Assembly: GCF_020911945.1 (NCBI RefSeq)
Contig: NZ_CP087135.1
Span: 186,001-250,000 of the forward strand
Direction of reading: 5' to 3'
Source: Flavobacterium galactosidilyticum
GTDB lineage: Bacteria > Bacteroidota > Bacteroidia > Flavobacteriales > Flavobacteriaceae
Length of the DNA stretch: 64,000 nt
In this document: piece after piece, positions 36,762 through 45,382 of the stretch
Numbering within the stretch: the stretch's first letter is position 1
Layout of the letters: every line of letters begins with the position of its first letter
Made by a program: the position numbers and the translations under genes
Notes under the pieces: model-generated
Database searches by the model: none
What the model was told of the DNA's origin: nothing
What the model saw: only the letters and a program-made list of their open reading frames with translations

Positions 36762-37577
36762 TTATTTATAGAAAAGGGTAGAAAGAGCCATATTTTCATT
36801 TCCTAAAAATTCTTTTGGGGTAATTCCAACAAATTCTTTGAAGTCTTTTATAAAGTGATTTTGGTCGAAATATTCATTCTCGTAAGCAATATCAGTCAAA
36901 GTTTCGGATTTTTTACTGACTAACATTTGTAATGTCGCTTGTAAACGAATTACCTTACCTAACTGTTTAGGACTTATTCCAATTTGTTTTTTAAAATGTC
37001 TTTCGAGTTGTCTTCTTTTTGAGAGATTATCTTTCAAAATAACATTAATTGATATGTTTCCGTTTGTGGTCAAAAGTGTATCAACTGTAGTTTTGACGAT
37101 ATTTTCAATAGTGGCTTCTTCGTTTAATTTGTTAAGAAGAAATGTCTCAATGATCCCTATGCGTTCTTTTGTACTTGTTGATTTAATAATATTTTCCTCT
37201 AATACATTTGCTTGAATTTCATTAAAAACATCTTGAATTGGTGTTTCTTGGTCAACTAAATTTTCAAGTGGCAAGTTTACGAAGTTTGAAAACCCATGTG
37301 GATAAAAGCAAATTGCAATAGTGTCAACATTGCCAACTGGTTCTATAAAATAGGATTTGGTTCTTTGTCCCATTACCATAGCATTAGGATTGAAAATAAA
37401 TTCCGTTTCCGAAGTATATCTTTTAATCTTATCGCCAAGGTTAAAAGTCATTTCAATGCAACCGTCAGGAATAATTTTTTGTTTTTGATTATTTCTGTCA
37501 AACGGCACTTCCAATGTCCAATAAAATTTTACTAAGGCTTCTAAGTCTGAATGTGGCTTATATGTCTGATAGTTCAT
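36762..37577 (-). CDS. AraC-family regulator with DUF6597-like N-terminus
   Basis: A 271-aa protein. The N-terminal cupin-like part (HSDLEALVKFYWTLEVP, PDGCIEMTFNLGD, GQRTKSYFIEP) is of the DUF6597 type. The C-terminal two helix-turn-helix AraC domain has LSKRRQLERHFKKQIGISPK and TDIAYENEYFDQNHFIKDFK. It probably controls the adjacent VOC lipoprotein gene 77 nt downstream; no attC-like site separates them and the cassette ends pair across both genes (GTTATGCGTT / TGACGCATAAC). Confidence 0.88.
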   Translation of the reverse strand: MNYQTYKPHSDLEALVKFYWTLEVPFDRNNQKQKIIPDGCIEMTFNLGDKIKRYTSETEFIFNPNAMVMGQRTKSYFIEPVGNVDTIAICFYPHGFSNFVNLPLENLVDQETPIQDVFNEIQANVLEENIIKSTSTKERIGIIETFLLNKLNEEATIENIVKTTVDTLLTTNGNISINVILKDNLSKRRQLERHFKKQIGISPKQLGKVIRLQATLQMLVSKKSETLTDIAYENEYFDQNHFIKDFKEFVGITPKEFLGNENMALSTLFYK

Positions 37578-37604
37578 TTTGTGTTGGGTGTTTCATAGAG
37601 TGAC

Positions 37605-37681
37605 GCATAACGTTAAAACTATACTGCGGTTGCCTATGCGGTTTAGTAGATTCGGCAACTGCTGTATAGTGATTGTTATAT
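37605..37681 (-). repeat. attC-like site 26, short form
   Basis: GCATAAC to GTTATAT, core distance only 66. Well-matched arms ACTATACTGCGGTTGCC / GGCAACTGCTGTATAGT and a loop of about 20 nt. It resembles the short attC sites of mobile integrons more than the other sites here. Confidence 0.85.
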
Positions 37682-37717
37682 TCTCGGCTTTTTTTCACTA
37701 ACAATAAAATTAAAATT

Positions 37718-38023
37718 ATGAAAATTAAAACCCTAAATTACATAGAAGTTGAAGGTTTAGAACACGAATGGGCGGTGAAGATTGATGATTGTAAACAAGA
37801 AATGAAGCCAATAATTCCAATGTTTATTTTTGTTCATAATGATATAAATCCAGATATTATTTATGTAGATAATACATTGAGCGACACGAAGCCTGAAAAA
37901 ATAATTGAAGGAGTTACCGGAGGAATAGCTGAGGGATATATAGAAGTTGGATTTTGGAAAATAAAACACAAACAAACAGCGAGAGTAGCTTTGGCTACAA
38001 AGTTGCTCGAAGCTGGAATATAA
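37718..38023 (+). CDS. Hypothetical 101-aa protein, reversed in the array
   Basis: ATG at 37718 gives MKIKTLNYIEVEGLEHEWAV; a longer frame reaches into the attC-like site and is unlikely. Contains HNDINPDIIYVDNTL and ends ATKLLEAGI. Not recognised. It is the second plus-strand gene in the array; its stop codon is again made by the next core (ATATAAC). The cassette is 413 bp and bears the only short attC-like site. Confidence 0.6.
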   Translation: MKIKTLNYIEVEGLEHEWAVKIDDCKQEMKPIIPMFIFVHNDINPDIIYVDNTLSDTKPEKIIEGVTGGIAEGYIEVGFWKIKHKQTARVALATKLLEAGI

Positions 38024-38149
38024 CGTTTTGGGGCTTTGCGATGGTGGGGCAATCGAAGCACAAATCTTCAATTTTGCACAGAAGTTCAATCGAAGAAATA
38101 CCGTTGAACTTTGTACTTTTGCCCCACTATTGCAAAACCCTTGTTGTAG
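38018..38149 (-). repeat. attC-like site 27
   Basis: TATAAC to GTTGTAG, core distance 121. Arms GGGGCTTTGCGATGGTGGGG / CCCCACTATTGCAAAACCC. Confidence 0.88.
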
Positions 38150-38160
38150 GCAGTGCCATT

Positions 38161-39240
38161 TTAGTATCTTGTTTTCAGCACTATCTTTCCAAGGTCTTTT
38201 ATTTCATCTTGTGTGGTGAAAAACACTTCCCCTTTTTTAGAAATTACTTCCCACGCTATGTTACTCGTAATGTCGTCTATTGCGTTAGGCGTTGTTGCAT
38301 CGTCTATAATGTCAAATGTTCTTTCGTCTTTCATCAACACAGCTTTTGAAAAGTCTTGGTGAACAATCAAAAGTTCGCCACGTCCGTCAATAGATGCTTG
38401 ATAAATTTCTTGTAAATCTGTAAGTACTTTACCTTGTGCTACTGCTTCTTTCATTTCTTCAATAGCATTTTTCCTACGTTGTTGTTGCAAACCTTCAATG
38501 GTATTCCACGATTGCTTTACTATTTGATGTGTAGCGGTGTTGTTATAATCAATGGCTGTGTAACCAAGATATACCGATGGCTTGTCTGCCACTTGTTGTA
38601 GTCTGCTGTAATTGTCTTCTGTGCAAATAACTACACAATTTAAGTCAGTTTCATTGTGAACTTTTACCAAAGCTTTATCTACTTTGTTTAAAAATTCTCG
38701 AACCAAATCGTCTAAATGTTTTGGGTCGCTTCCTTTGTCGGAATGGGTGTTGTAATGACGATTTTCTGAAAATGGAAAATCATCATTTCTAACTTCTGCA
38801 ATAATTTCATCATTTATAGCTTCATACAATTGTACACCACTTTGAGAAAGTAACATTACTAAATAGCTTACGCTTCTGTTGAATGATTTGATGATGGGAC
38901 GAACCGCAAAGCTGTCAGAAATATGTACTCCTTCGTTGTTAGTTTTCCAGCTTGATTTTACAATTTCTTTTGTATCGTTTGATAGAAATAGGTGTAAACT
39001 ATCTAAGTTATAATTTACATCGATTTCTGCGGAAACATTTTCTAATTTTTCTAAAAGTGAAGCTACTGGTCGTTTTCCAAATTCTGCAATTACTCTATCT
39101 TCTGCTTCTTTTAGAAGATTTTTTAAAAGTACTTCATCTTTTGCATTGTCTGGATGTGCACGATGTGTGTTTAAAGAAATGGTTACACAAGGTGTGTTTT
39201 TTTCGGTTGCTAATTTTTGTAGCTGTTCTTTTAATGCCAT
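38161..39240 (-). CDS. baeRF (release-factor-fold) protein
   Basis: About 359 aa from the ATG at 39240 (MALKEQLQKLA). It matches the bacterial archaeo-eukaryotic release factor family (baeRF3-like): CVTISLNTHRAHPDN near the start, FAVRPIIKSFNRSVSYLVMLLSQSGVQLYEA, CVVICTEDNYSRLQQVA, GRGELLIVHQDFSKAV. These are thought to act on stressed or damaged ribosomes, but the bacterial role is unproven. Last gene of a three-gene cassette, 13 nt after the LapA-like gene. Confidence 0.82.
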   Translation of the reverse strand: MALKEQLQKLATEKNTPCVTISLNTHRAHPDNAKDEVLLKNLLKEAEDRVIAEFGKRPVASLLEKLENVSAEIDVNYNLDSLHLFLSNDTKEIVKSSWKTNNEGVHISDSFAVRPIIKSFNRSVSYLVMLLSQSGVQLYEAINDEIIAEVRNDDFPFSENRHYNTHSDKGSDPKHLDDLVREFLNKVDKALVKVHNETDLNCVVICTEDNYSRLQQVADKPSVYLGYTAIDYNNTATHQIVKQSWNTIEGLQQQRRKNAIEEMKEAVAQGKVLTDLQEIYQASIDGRGELLIVHQDFSKAVLMKDERTFDIIDDATTPNAIDDITSNIAWEVISKKGEVFFTTQDEIKDLGKIVLKTRY

Positions 39241-39253
39241 ACTATTGTTTATT

Positions 39254-39448
39254 TTATTTGTTTTTGTTAAATGCTTTTGCGGTGTAATATCCAATGAAAA
39301 ATACGATGGCTATGAGAATGACTAAGGGCATTTCAAAGCCAAATGCAATAAATTTTACCTTTACACTTTCAAGATTTTGACCAATGAAAATGAGTAGTAA
39401 AATCAATAAAACGATGTCAATAATTTGACGAGTTGAGATATTTTTCAT
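39254..39448 (-). CDS. LapA-domain small membrane protein
   Basis: A 64-aa protein with two membrane helices (about residues 9-24 and 40-56) separated by NLESVKVKFIAFGFEMPLV, the usual LapA (lipopolysaccharide assembly A) domain layout. It lies between the lipoprotein and the baeRF genes of one cassette. Confidence 0.75.
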   Translation of the reverse strand: MKNISTRQIIDIVLLILLLIFIGQNLESVKVKFIAFGFEMPLVILIAIVFFIGYYTAKAFNKNK

Positions 39449-39453
39449 TTGAG

Positions 39454-39846
39454 TTATTTTTTAAGTTCAATAATTTGCACATTGTTTGTACCATCAGTTG
39501 ATTTCCATTTTTGATATTTCTTTTTGTTGGTCATAATAATCCACGTTTTAGAAAAATCAGAACCATTACTTTCTATGGAAATATACTTTCCGTCGTTCCA
39601 AGTCCATTTAAATGGAAGTTTATCATCTCTTTGGATGCCAAGAACGGAATAGTTTAGATTTTTTTCGCCACTTCCGTTTCCTTGAAACTGCATAGTTCCA
39701 ATGTTGCTTAATGCCACGCCTTGTTGTCCTGGTGTTGTGGTTTCGTATCGTTGTACTGTCCAAGTTCCCACCATTCTGTGCGAACAAGAAGTTAATAATG
39801 TCGTTGCAATAACGAATGCCGATAATTTTAATGTTTTTAATGTCAT
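39454..39846 (-). CDS. Lipocalin-like lipoprotein
   Basis: A 130-aa protein: signal peptide with lipobox TTLLTSC (Cys21), then MVGTWTVQRYETT and strand-rich segments ending QKWKSTDGTNNVQIIELKK, like small lipocalin-type lipoproteins. First gene of the 38022-39916 cassette, five nt before the LapA-like gene. Confidence 0.7.
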   Translation of the reverse strand: MTLKTLKLSAFVIATTLLTSCSHRMVGTWTVQRYETTTPGQQGVALSNIGTMQFQGNGSGEKNLNYSVLGIQRDDKLPFKWTWNDGKYISIESNGSDFSKTWIIMTNKKKYQKWKSTDGTNNVQIIELKK

Positions 39847-39912
39847 ACTTTTTGTCCTTTTTATGTTGTAAGTTAGTTATTTTATTTTTAAGGTTTGTTG
39901 TGGAAGCATTGC

Positions 39913-40044
39913 CTACAACGTTTTGGGTATTGCCGAAGGCGGGGATTTTTAGCACAAAAGTTCAATCGAAGAGCGAATGTTGAACCTTGCACAAATACCC
40001 AATCGAAGCCGTTCAGCCCCGCTTTTGGCAATACCTTGTTAGCG
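39913..40044 (-). repeat. attC-like site 28
   Basis: CTACAAC to GTTAGCG, core distance 121. Near-copy of site 12 with several loop changes (agcgaatgttg for aactaatgttg). Confidence 0.88.
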
Positions 40045-40063
40045 GTTCGGGCTTTTGCGGTTA

Positions 40064-40753
40064 TTACTTTTCATATTTCAATCCAGTTGGTTTTTCAGTC
40101 AATTTGAAAAATGGTACTTGAGATAAAATCAAAATTATACCAGAAGATGCTCGTCCGACATAGTTTTGATTAATGTAGTCACGAGTTATTGAACCATCTG
40201 TCAAAAGTTTATTTACAGCTTGTTTAATTATTTCTATTTTAATTTTTCCATTATTTCCATTTGAGGTTTTGCGTTCTATTCCGCTCCAATCTGCTTTAAT
40301 TATTTGATTTGTTTCTCCACTATTTCTTTTCAATATTTTGCCTTGAAGAGGAATTATGTAGTCTTCCCAAATTTGCTCAAATGTTTTGTCGTTCTTGTTT
40401 TTTGTTGCCGTTATAATTGTGGAAGTACTTTTCTGCATTTGATTTAAATACAGAATTTCAATTTTCAATTTTTCAGCTACAACCAAAGCGTCTTGAAGAA
40501 AAATTCCGTCTGTTGCTATAACTGCTTTTGTGCAATCAAAAAAATCTTTAGCACCGTGAAGTTCCATTACCATTTGTCGGTTAATTTTTCTTGTTGTATG
40601 CCCGTACATTTTTGATTGTATAGCAATTTTCTGCTTTCCCTTAATAGCGAAGCCGTCAATTCCATAATCGTTGCTGTAAGTAGTAAGTTCTGTTTTATAT
40701 CCTTGTTGGCGAAAATGTTCACAAACAAATTCTTCAAATTGTCTTGGGTTCAT
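40064..40753 (-). CDS. Mrr-like restriction endonuclease
   Basis: A 229-aa protein. The N-terminal Mrr-type PD-(D/E)XK domain reads PRQFEEFVCEHFRQQGYKTE, then NDYGIDGFAIKGKQKIAIQSKMY (about residues 28-50: Asp, then Gln-x-Lys in place of Glu-x-Lys, as in many Mrr proteins), HGAKDFFDCTKAVIAT and LKIEILYLNQ. The C-terminal 110 residues may recognise DNA. Its ATG shares one base with the stop of the GIY-YIG-like gene, so the two are coupled. A modification-dependent (type IV-like) role is inferred. Confidence 0.8.
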   Translation of the reverse strand: MNPRQFEEFVCEHFRQQGYKTELTTYSNDYGIDGFAIKGKQKIAIQSKMYGHTTRKINRQMVMELHGAKDFFDCTKAVIATDGIFLQDALVVAEKLKIEILYLNQMQKSTSTIITATKNKNDKTFEQIWEDYIIPLQGKILKRNSGETNQIIKADWSGIERKTSNGNNGKIKIEIIKQAVNKLLTDGSITRDYINQNYVGRASSGIILILSQVPFFKLTEKPTGLKYEK

Positions 40754-41250
40754 TAGTCAGCAAGATTTGCAAAAGGTCGTTTAGAAAATTCTGAAACAAA
40801 CTTTTTGATTAATGTATTCTCAAATGTTCTTGGGTCGTCATTTAGTAGTGGTTTCCAACAAACTATCAAATCATTACTATTTTTTAGTTGCCAAATTAAT
40901 CTTCCGCCCCAATGTCCAATATTTTTCCCTTGACCAAAACCGAAATATTGTTTTAATCGAGAGTTAAGGGTTGCTTTGCTTGTTTCGCTTCCTGCCTTTC
41001 CGATATAAACAACAAGAGAATTTTCAACCCAATTTGATTTTAGTTCGTCAATAAAAACATTTGGATTTTTGCCTTTGAAATGTCCACCTGTTCCAATTTG
41101 TAAATATTCTGCTTTTTTAAAGTTTGGATTTAAAACAAGATAAACGCCTTTGATTTTCGGAATAGATGAACTGTCAACAAAAAGTTCGCTCATTTTTTTG
41201 AAGCCTATAAATCCCGCTTTTTTTATTTCGTCAATGTTGTTGAAGTCCAT
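40753..41250 (-). CDS. GIY-YIG-like nuclease
   Basis: A 165-aa protein with KIKGVYLVL (G-V-Y), VVYIGKAG (Y-I-G) spaced about 48 residues later, TLNSRLKQYFGFGQGK (conserved Arg) and a Glu in PRTFENTLIKKF. The long gap between the two halves of the motif is a variant form. First gene of a two-gene cassette with an Mrr-like nuclease; together they look like a restriction module without a methylase. Confidence 0.75.
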   Translation of the reverse strand: MDFNNIDEIKKAGFIGFKKMSELFVDSSSIPKIKGVYLVLNPNFKKAEYLQIGTGGHFKGKNPNVFIDELKSNWVENSLVVYIGKAGSETSKATLNSRLKQYFGFGQGKNIGHWGGRLIWQLKNSNDLIVCWKPLLNDDPRTFENTLIKKFVSEFSKRPFANLAD

Positions 41251-41297
41251 AAATTCAGTTTTTCGTTTTTGTTTTGGGACGGTCGTTTCAGCCTGAC

Positions 41298-41428
41298 CGC
41301 TAACGTCCCGCAGCTACAAGGAGTGGCAAACTTCGTAACCGAGACTTTTCGGCTACTACTAAATTTCTTGCGAAACGTAAACGTGAATTTACCGCATAAT
41401 TTGCCATTTCTTGTAACTGCTGTTGTGC
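41298..41428 (-). repeat. attC-like site 29
   Basis: CGCTAAC to GTTGTGC, core distance 120; copy of site 9. Confidence 0.88.
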
Positions 41429-41439
41429 GTTCGGTTTTT

Positions 41440-41994
41440 TTATTTTAATGATAAACTCATTGTTAAATTATCATAGTATTTTCCATTTAGTTTAAAGTAA
41501 TTTTTTATAATTCCATTTTCTTTAAAGTTCATTTTTCTATATAAACTTACACCTAATTCATTTTCGCAATAAACTTGAAGCCATAAAAGTTCTAATATTG
41601 GATTTTCTTTTGCCCAATTGATAGAATGTTTCATTAGTTGAGTTCCTAAACCAGAATTTCTCCATTCTGTTAACATTCCCATTCCTATAACTCCAGTATG
41701 TTGCATAATTACTCTAGAACTTCCTGTAATATCAATATTTCCGATAATTTCACTTTCATATTCGGCAATTAATAACAATGAATTTTCTTTTTGAATAAAT
41801 GAATTTATCCAGTCTTCTTCTTGTTGAATTGTAAGTTTAATTTCATCAAAAAGTTTTGGAATAAATTCACTATCAACTATATATTTTTTAATAGTTTTCA
41901 ATAGATTTTCAGCATCAGAAATTTCAGCACTTCTAATTTTTACTTCTTTTGCGTTTTTCAGTTTAACAATTATTGGATTAAATTTTATTTTCAT
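41440..41994 (-). CDS. GNAT acetyltransferase, copy 3 of 3
   Basis: Same protein as 22511-23065. The cassette (41302-42033) is exactly 732 bp and is followed by the 715-bp CPNC cassette. Confidence 0.85.
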   Translation of the reverse strand: MKIKFNPIIVKLKNAKEVKIRSAEISDAENLLKTIKKYIVDSEFIPKLFDEIKLTIQQEEDWINSFIQKENSLLLIAEYESEIIGNIDITGSSRVIMQHTGVIGMGMLTEWRNSGLGTQLMKHSINWAKENPILELLWLQVYCENELGVSLYRKMNFKENGIIKNYFKLNGKYYDNLTMSLSLK

Positions 41995-42029
41995 TTTTCT
42001 TTCGGTTTTGTACGTTCCAACAAACTGAC

Positions 42030-42154
42030 GCACAACGTTTCGCAGCTACACGATGCACAAGGATTCGGAACCAGAGTATTTTCGGCTTAACGAAAATATG
42101 ATGCGAATCGATAATTCCACTAAAGCCTTGTGTATTGTGTAACTGCTGTTATGC
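42030..42154 (-). repeat. attC-like site 30
   Basis: GCACAAC to GTTATGC, core distance 114; copy of sites 4 and 11. Confidence 0.88.
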
Positions 42155-42529
42155 CTTCGTGCTTTGTTCTTTATTTGTTTTATCCACTTCTTTTCCGTAA
42201 ATGTCAAGGTTTTTCTCTTTGGAATATATTTTCCAATTCTTTATTAATTCCTTAAATTCAATTTCGGTACAATTATCAAACTTTTTTAAGGCAAAATACA
42301 TTGCAGTTATTGAAATAGACCTAACTTTTGAGCGATGTCTTTTTTTGCAATTCGGACACCACATCATTGGGGGGTGAATTTTTCTTTCAGCTCTAATTTG
42401 GTTGAGTTTATTATCTAAATCGGCCACAAGTTTAAAATGTTTTGGAATTGTCAAATTAGTCTTCCAATTCTCTTTCAAAAGTTGCTTTAATTCAGGAAAC
42501 CAAATTGTATGTGCTTCTCCAGATGACAT
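42149..42529 (-). CDS. 126-aa CPNC protein, copy 3 of 3
   Basis: Protein identical to 17760-18140; 715-bp cassette 42034-42748. Confidence 0.75.
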   Translation of the reverse strand: MSSGEAHTIWFPELKQLLKENWKTNLTIPKHFKLVADLDNKLNQIRAERKIHPPMMWCPNCKKRHRSKVRSISITAMYFALKKFDNCTEIEFKELIKNWKIYSKEKNLDIYGKEVDKTNKEQSTKA

Positions 42530-42540
42530 TTGCTTTACTT

Positions 42541-42723
42541 TTATATTGTATCGTCAGTTTCGTGTTTTTCATTTTCAATTTCATTCATTTCTTCGTGTGT
42601 CACTCCATAGGGTGCGCCACCAGAAGTGTATCCAATAATAAAAGCAAAATTTTCATCGCTATCAAATTCAACGTCTTCAACTTTTATTTCTTTGTTTAAT
42701 TTACGATTTTTTCTTTCGCTCAT
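42541..42723 (-). CDS. 60-aa acidic partner protein, copy 3 of 3
   Basis: Identical to 18152-18334; upstream partner of the 126-aa gene. Confidence 0.65.
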   Translation of the reverse strand: MSERKNRKLNKEIKVEDVEFDSDENFAFIIGYTSGGAPYGVTHEEMNEIENEKHETDDTI

Positions 42724-42744
42724 CTGTCGGTTTTTTAGCATGAG

Positions 42745-42876
42745 GCATAACGTTCGGCGGCTTTGCGAGGTTGCGAACTTCGTAACCGATTATTTTACGT
42801 TAAAGATAAAATTTCTTGCGAAACGAAAACGTGAATTAACCACAAAATTCGCAATCTTGCAAAACCGCTGTTGTAG
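42745..42876 (-). repeat. attC-like site 31
   Basis: GCATAAC to GTTGTAG, core distance 121. Arms GGCGGCTTTGCGAGGTTGCGAA / TTCGCAATCTTGCAAAACCGC. Confidence 0.88.
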
Positions 42877-42885
42877 GTAGTGCTT

Positions 42886-43443
42886 TTATATTGGTCGTGC
42901 GATTAAATAATTTGTTGAATTCAATATAATTTCATTGTACGTTGTTAGATTTGATTTTCCTGTTGATCTTCTAATTTTTCTCAAAAATTCAAAAGGTTCA
43001 ATAAAATCACGATTTCCTAATAAACTTTGAACATACTTTTTTCTAGATGATAAACTTTCATGAGCAATATAATTTCTCAAAATCTTCATATTATTGAATT
43101 CGTTGAAATAGTTTACGTCTCTTGTAATTATTTCAAAAGGATTTTCCACAAAAATATGTTCTGAAAGTTCAATTATATTTTCATAATAATTTATATATGC
43201 TTTATTTTTAGTTCCTATTACACCGTTTAAATGATTGTCATCTATAAATGGTAATTTTCTTTCTGGACAAAAATCAAATGAACTGTTTTGACCTGTGCAA
43301 TAATAGATAAATAAATCTGATGTAAATTTTTCGAATTTTATATATATTTTAAAAAAAGCCATCTCTAACAATTTTGGATTGTCGGATGTTGCTAATATTT
43401 CATTCCAATATTCAATTTCATCAATTACTAATGAATTATCCAT
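42886..43443 (-). CDS. HEPN-domain protein, probable RNase
   Basis: A 185-aa helical protein with the HEPN RNase motif R-x4-H in KILRNYIAHESLS (about residues 126-138), preceded by a long helical region (LLEMAFFKIYIKFEKFTSDLF). It resembles MAE_28990/RiboL-PSP HEPN proteins. HEPN enzymes cut RNA and are common toxins in abortive infection. The start of this gene lies two nt after the stop of the DUF262 gene; the two form one cassette. Confidence 0.75.
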   Translation of the reverse strand: MDNSLVIDEIEYWNEILATSDNPKLLEMAFFKIYIKFEKFTSDLFIYYCTGQNSSFDFCPERKLPFIDDNHLNGVIGTKNKAYINYYENIIELSEHIFVENPFEIITRDVNYFNEFNNMKILRNYIAHESLSSRKKYVQSLLGNRDFIEPFEFLRKIRRSTGKSNLTTYNEIILNSTNYLIARPI

Positions 43444-43445
43444 AA

Positions 43446-44534
43446 TTATTCACACATTACGTTACACAAAATTTTTATTCTTTCGGTTCTTTCTGCAACG
43501 CTTGTTGTTCGTGTTTTGTGATATTTTTCAAAGTTTAAATATTTACTAATATCATTTTCATCTAAAAATTCTTTTTCCGAAAGAGTGTGTAGTAATTGAG
43601 CTTCAAAATTCATAAGTTTTGAAACAAGTATATTGATATTGTTATGAATATTTTGATTTGAAAAATCATCACAAACTATAATATCTTCATGTTGAATTTG
43701 TGAAATTTGAAAGTTTAAAGCACAAAAAAGAGTAAATAAGTAATTCTTTCTATGATATATTTTAGTTTCAAATAATGGATTTACAAAGATTTCATTTAAA
43801 ATATAAAATATAACATTAAGTCTTTCCTCTATTTCATCTACTCGCTCAAATACTTTGTCATATTGTTTATAGTTTTTATCAAATTTAGATGCAGTATCAT
43901 TGACAATTCCTTCCAAAAGATGTGTGATTAAAGAATTGAAAAAATCTACATCAATCATTCTTGAAAATTCCTTATCCTTAAAAGTATTATTGTTTATTAG
44001 AAAACTTTTAAATTCTGAAGATTTACGATAAACAAAAACTTTAAATTCTCCTGTAAATTGAGCGTTTCTTAATTCTTGTTTATTTAATGCCATATTATTT
44101 GTATTAAGCCTTGCGAACATTTCATAAATTTTCGCATCATCTTTAAGCTTAATAATTTCCACTCCAATGTTATAATGTAAAATCTTTTCTTTTACTTCAT
44201 CTGATAATTCATTATAAAATTTCTTTCCAAATTCAGCATTATGTGAAGGTAAAATAGAAAATCTATTTTCAGTAAATTCAATTATGCTTCTAATTCTTTG
44301 TTGACCATCAATTATTTCTCTTGTAGTTTTTCTTGTATTTGTATCAATACTTTGTCTTAAAAATATTTGAGGAATTGGAAAACCTCTTATTATTGTATCA
44401 ATTAAATAGGATTTAGCATTATTTCCCCAAACAGCATTTCTTTGATATTTTGGAGATAGTATTAATTCGTCATTGTCATACCAATTTAGGAAATCGTTTA
44501 TGCTGTATGCTTTAGTATCTTTTATATCTGTCAT
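43446..44534 (-). CDS. DUF262 (GmrS/ParB-like) protein
   Basis: A 362-aa protein whose first 120 residues are DUF262: YQRNAVWGNNAKSYLIDTII, GFPIPQIFLRQ, and REIIDGQQRIRSIIEF (the DGQQR motif, about residue 77). FARLNTNNMALNKQELRNAQF follows as usual. DUF262 has ParB-like NTP/phosphodiester chemistry and is the GmrS half of type IV restriction enzymes; the GmrD half is absent, with a HEPN protein in its place. Probably a two-gene defence unit. Confidence 0.88.
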   Translation of the reverse strand: MTDIKDTKAYSINDFLNWYDNDELILSPKYQRNAVWGNNAKSYLIDTIIRGFPIPQIFLRQSIDTNTRKTTREIIDGQQRIRSIIEFTENRFSILPSHNAEFGKKFYNELSDEVKEKILHYNIGVEIIKLKDDAKIYEMFARLNTNNMALNKQELRNAQFTGEFKVFVYRKSSEFKSFLINNNTFKDKEFSRMIDVDFFNSLITHLLEGIVNDTASKFDKNYKQYDKVFERVDEIEERLNVIFYILNEIFVNPLFETKIYHRKNYLFTLFCALNFQISQIQHEDIIVCDDFSNQNIHNNINILVSKLMNFEAQLLHTLSEKEFLDENDISKYLNFEKYHKTRTTSVAERTERIKILCNVMCE

Positions 44535-44575
44535 TTTTGTTTTTTTTTATTTACGTAATTTTGTGATAGCATTAC

Positions 44576-44709
44576 CTACAACGTTCCGCGGCTTGGCGCA
44601 GTAGCGGCTGCGTGAAACGATTATTTCTTGCTAAAATAAGATTTTCCAGCGGAAAATCGAACGTGTTGTTTATTGGAATTTTAGCTATTGTGCCAAACCG
44701 TTGTTAGCA
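44576..44709 (-). repeat. attC-like site 32
   Basis: CTACAAC to GTTAGCA, core distance 123. Arms GCGGCTTGGCGCAGTAGC / GCTATTGTGCCAAACCG, with an inner TTTTCC-agc-GGAAAA stem. Confidence 0.85.
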
Positions 44710-44718
44710 GTAGTGTTT

Positions 44719-45189
44719 TTAATTTAATTGTTCAAGTTTTGCAATAAATTTCACGATTTTTTCCACTTTCTGATTTTCTGTAGCGGTTGAATTTATGCTC
44801 AGAATTATTTCATTTTGTTCGTCAATTTTGAGTTTGTTGAATATACTCAATACTTCAGCATCTTTGAAACATTCAAAAATCATTTCATTTTCATTAGTTT
44901 TTTCTTCGTTTTGATTTTCAAGAAAAAGTGTAACATTGACAAAATCTCCAGCGCCTTTTCCAATAGAATTTCTAATTTCAGAGTTTAACGCCATTTTTTT
45001 GTCGGAGTTTTTCATTGGACCTAAATTCTTATTTTTGATTTCGAAATTGTCAATTTTACCAGAAACTTTTAGATCACCCCATTTTCCTTTTATGTTTTTA
45101 GTATTTGGTATAATAAGTTGATAAGTCCAAGCACCATTTCCTGGAATATATTGAATTTCTAATTTTTCATTTTCTACAATAAAATTCAT
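44719..45189 (-). CDS. DUF1905 / YdeI-like protein
   Basis: A 156-aa protein: GAWTYQLIIPNTKNIKGKWG, then VSGKIDNFEIKNKNLGPM and GKGAGDFVNVTLFLE form a DUF1905 barrel. The tail (KLKIDEQNEIILSI ... KIVKFIAKL) matches the YdeI/OmpD-associated helical end that often follows. Function unknown. Sole gene of its cassette. Confidence 0.8.
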   Translation of the reverse strand: MNFIVENEKLEIQYIPGNGAWTYQLIIPNTKNIKGKWGDLKVSGKIDNFEIKNKNLGPMKNSDKKMALNSEIRNSIGKGAGDFVNVTLFLENQNEEKTNENEMIFECFKDAEVLSIFNKLKIDEQNEIILSINSTATENQKVEKIVKFIAKLEQLN

Positions 45190-45239
45190 AGTTCTAATTC
45201 AAAGTTTTAGTTTCTATTTTCGTTGTCTGGAAACATTAC

Positions 45240-45371
45240 TGCTAACGTTTTGCAGCTTGGCGAAGTGGCGGATTTAGAAGCACTTACTTTCAATTTAGCA
45301 CAAATGTTTATTAGAAATCCGAATGTTCAATTTAGCACTAAACCCGCCATTTTGCCAAACTGCTGTTAGGC
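45240..45371 (-). repeat. attC-like site 33
   Basis: TGCTAAC to GTTAGGC, core distance 121. Arms GCAGCTTGGCGAAGTGGCGG / CCGCCATTTTGCCAAACTGC. GTTAGGC fits the classical GTTRRRY core exactly. Confidence 0.92.
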
Positions 45372-45382
45372 GTTTGTGCCTT

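Noticed and set aside
36762..37577. AraC regulator as a separate cassette from the VOC gene
   Set aside because: No attC-like site lies between them and the outer ends pair across both genes.
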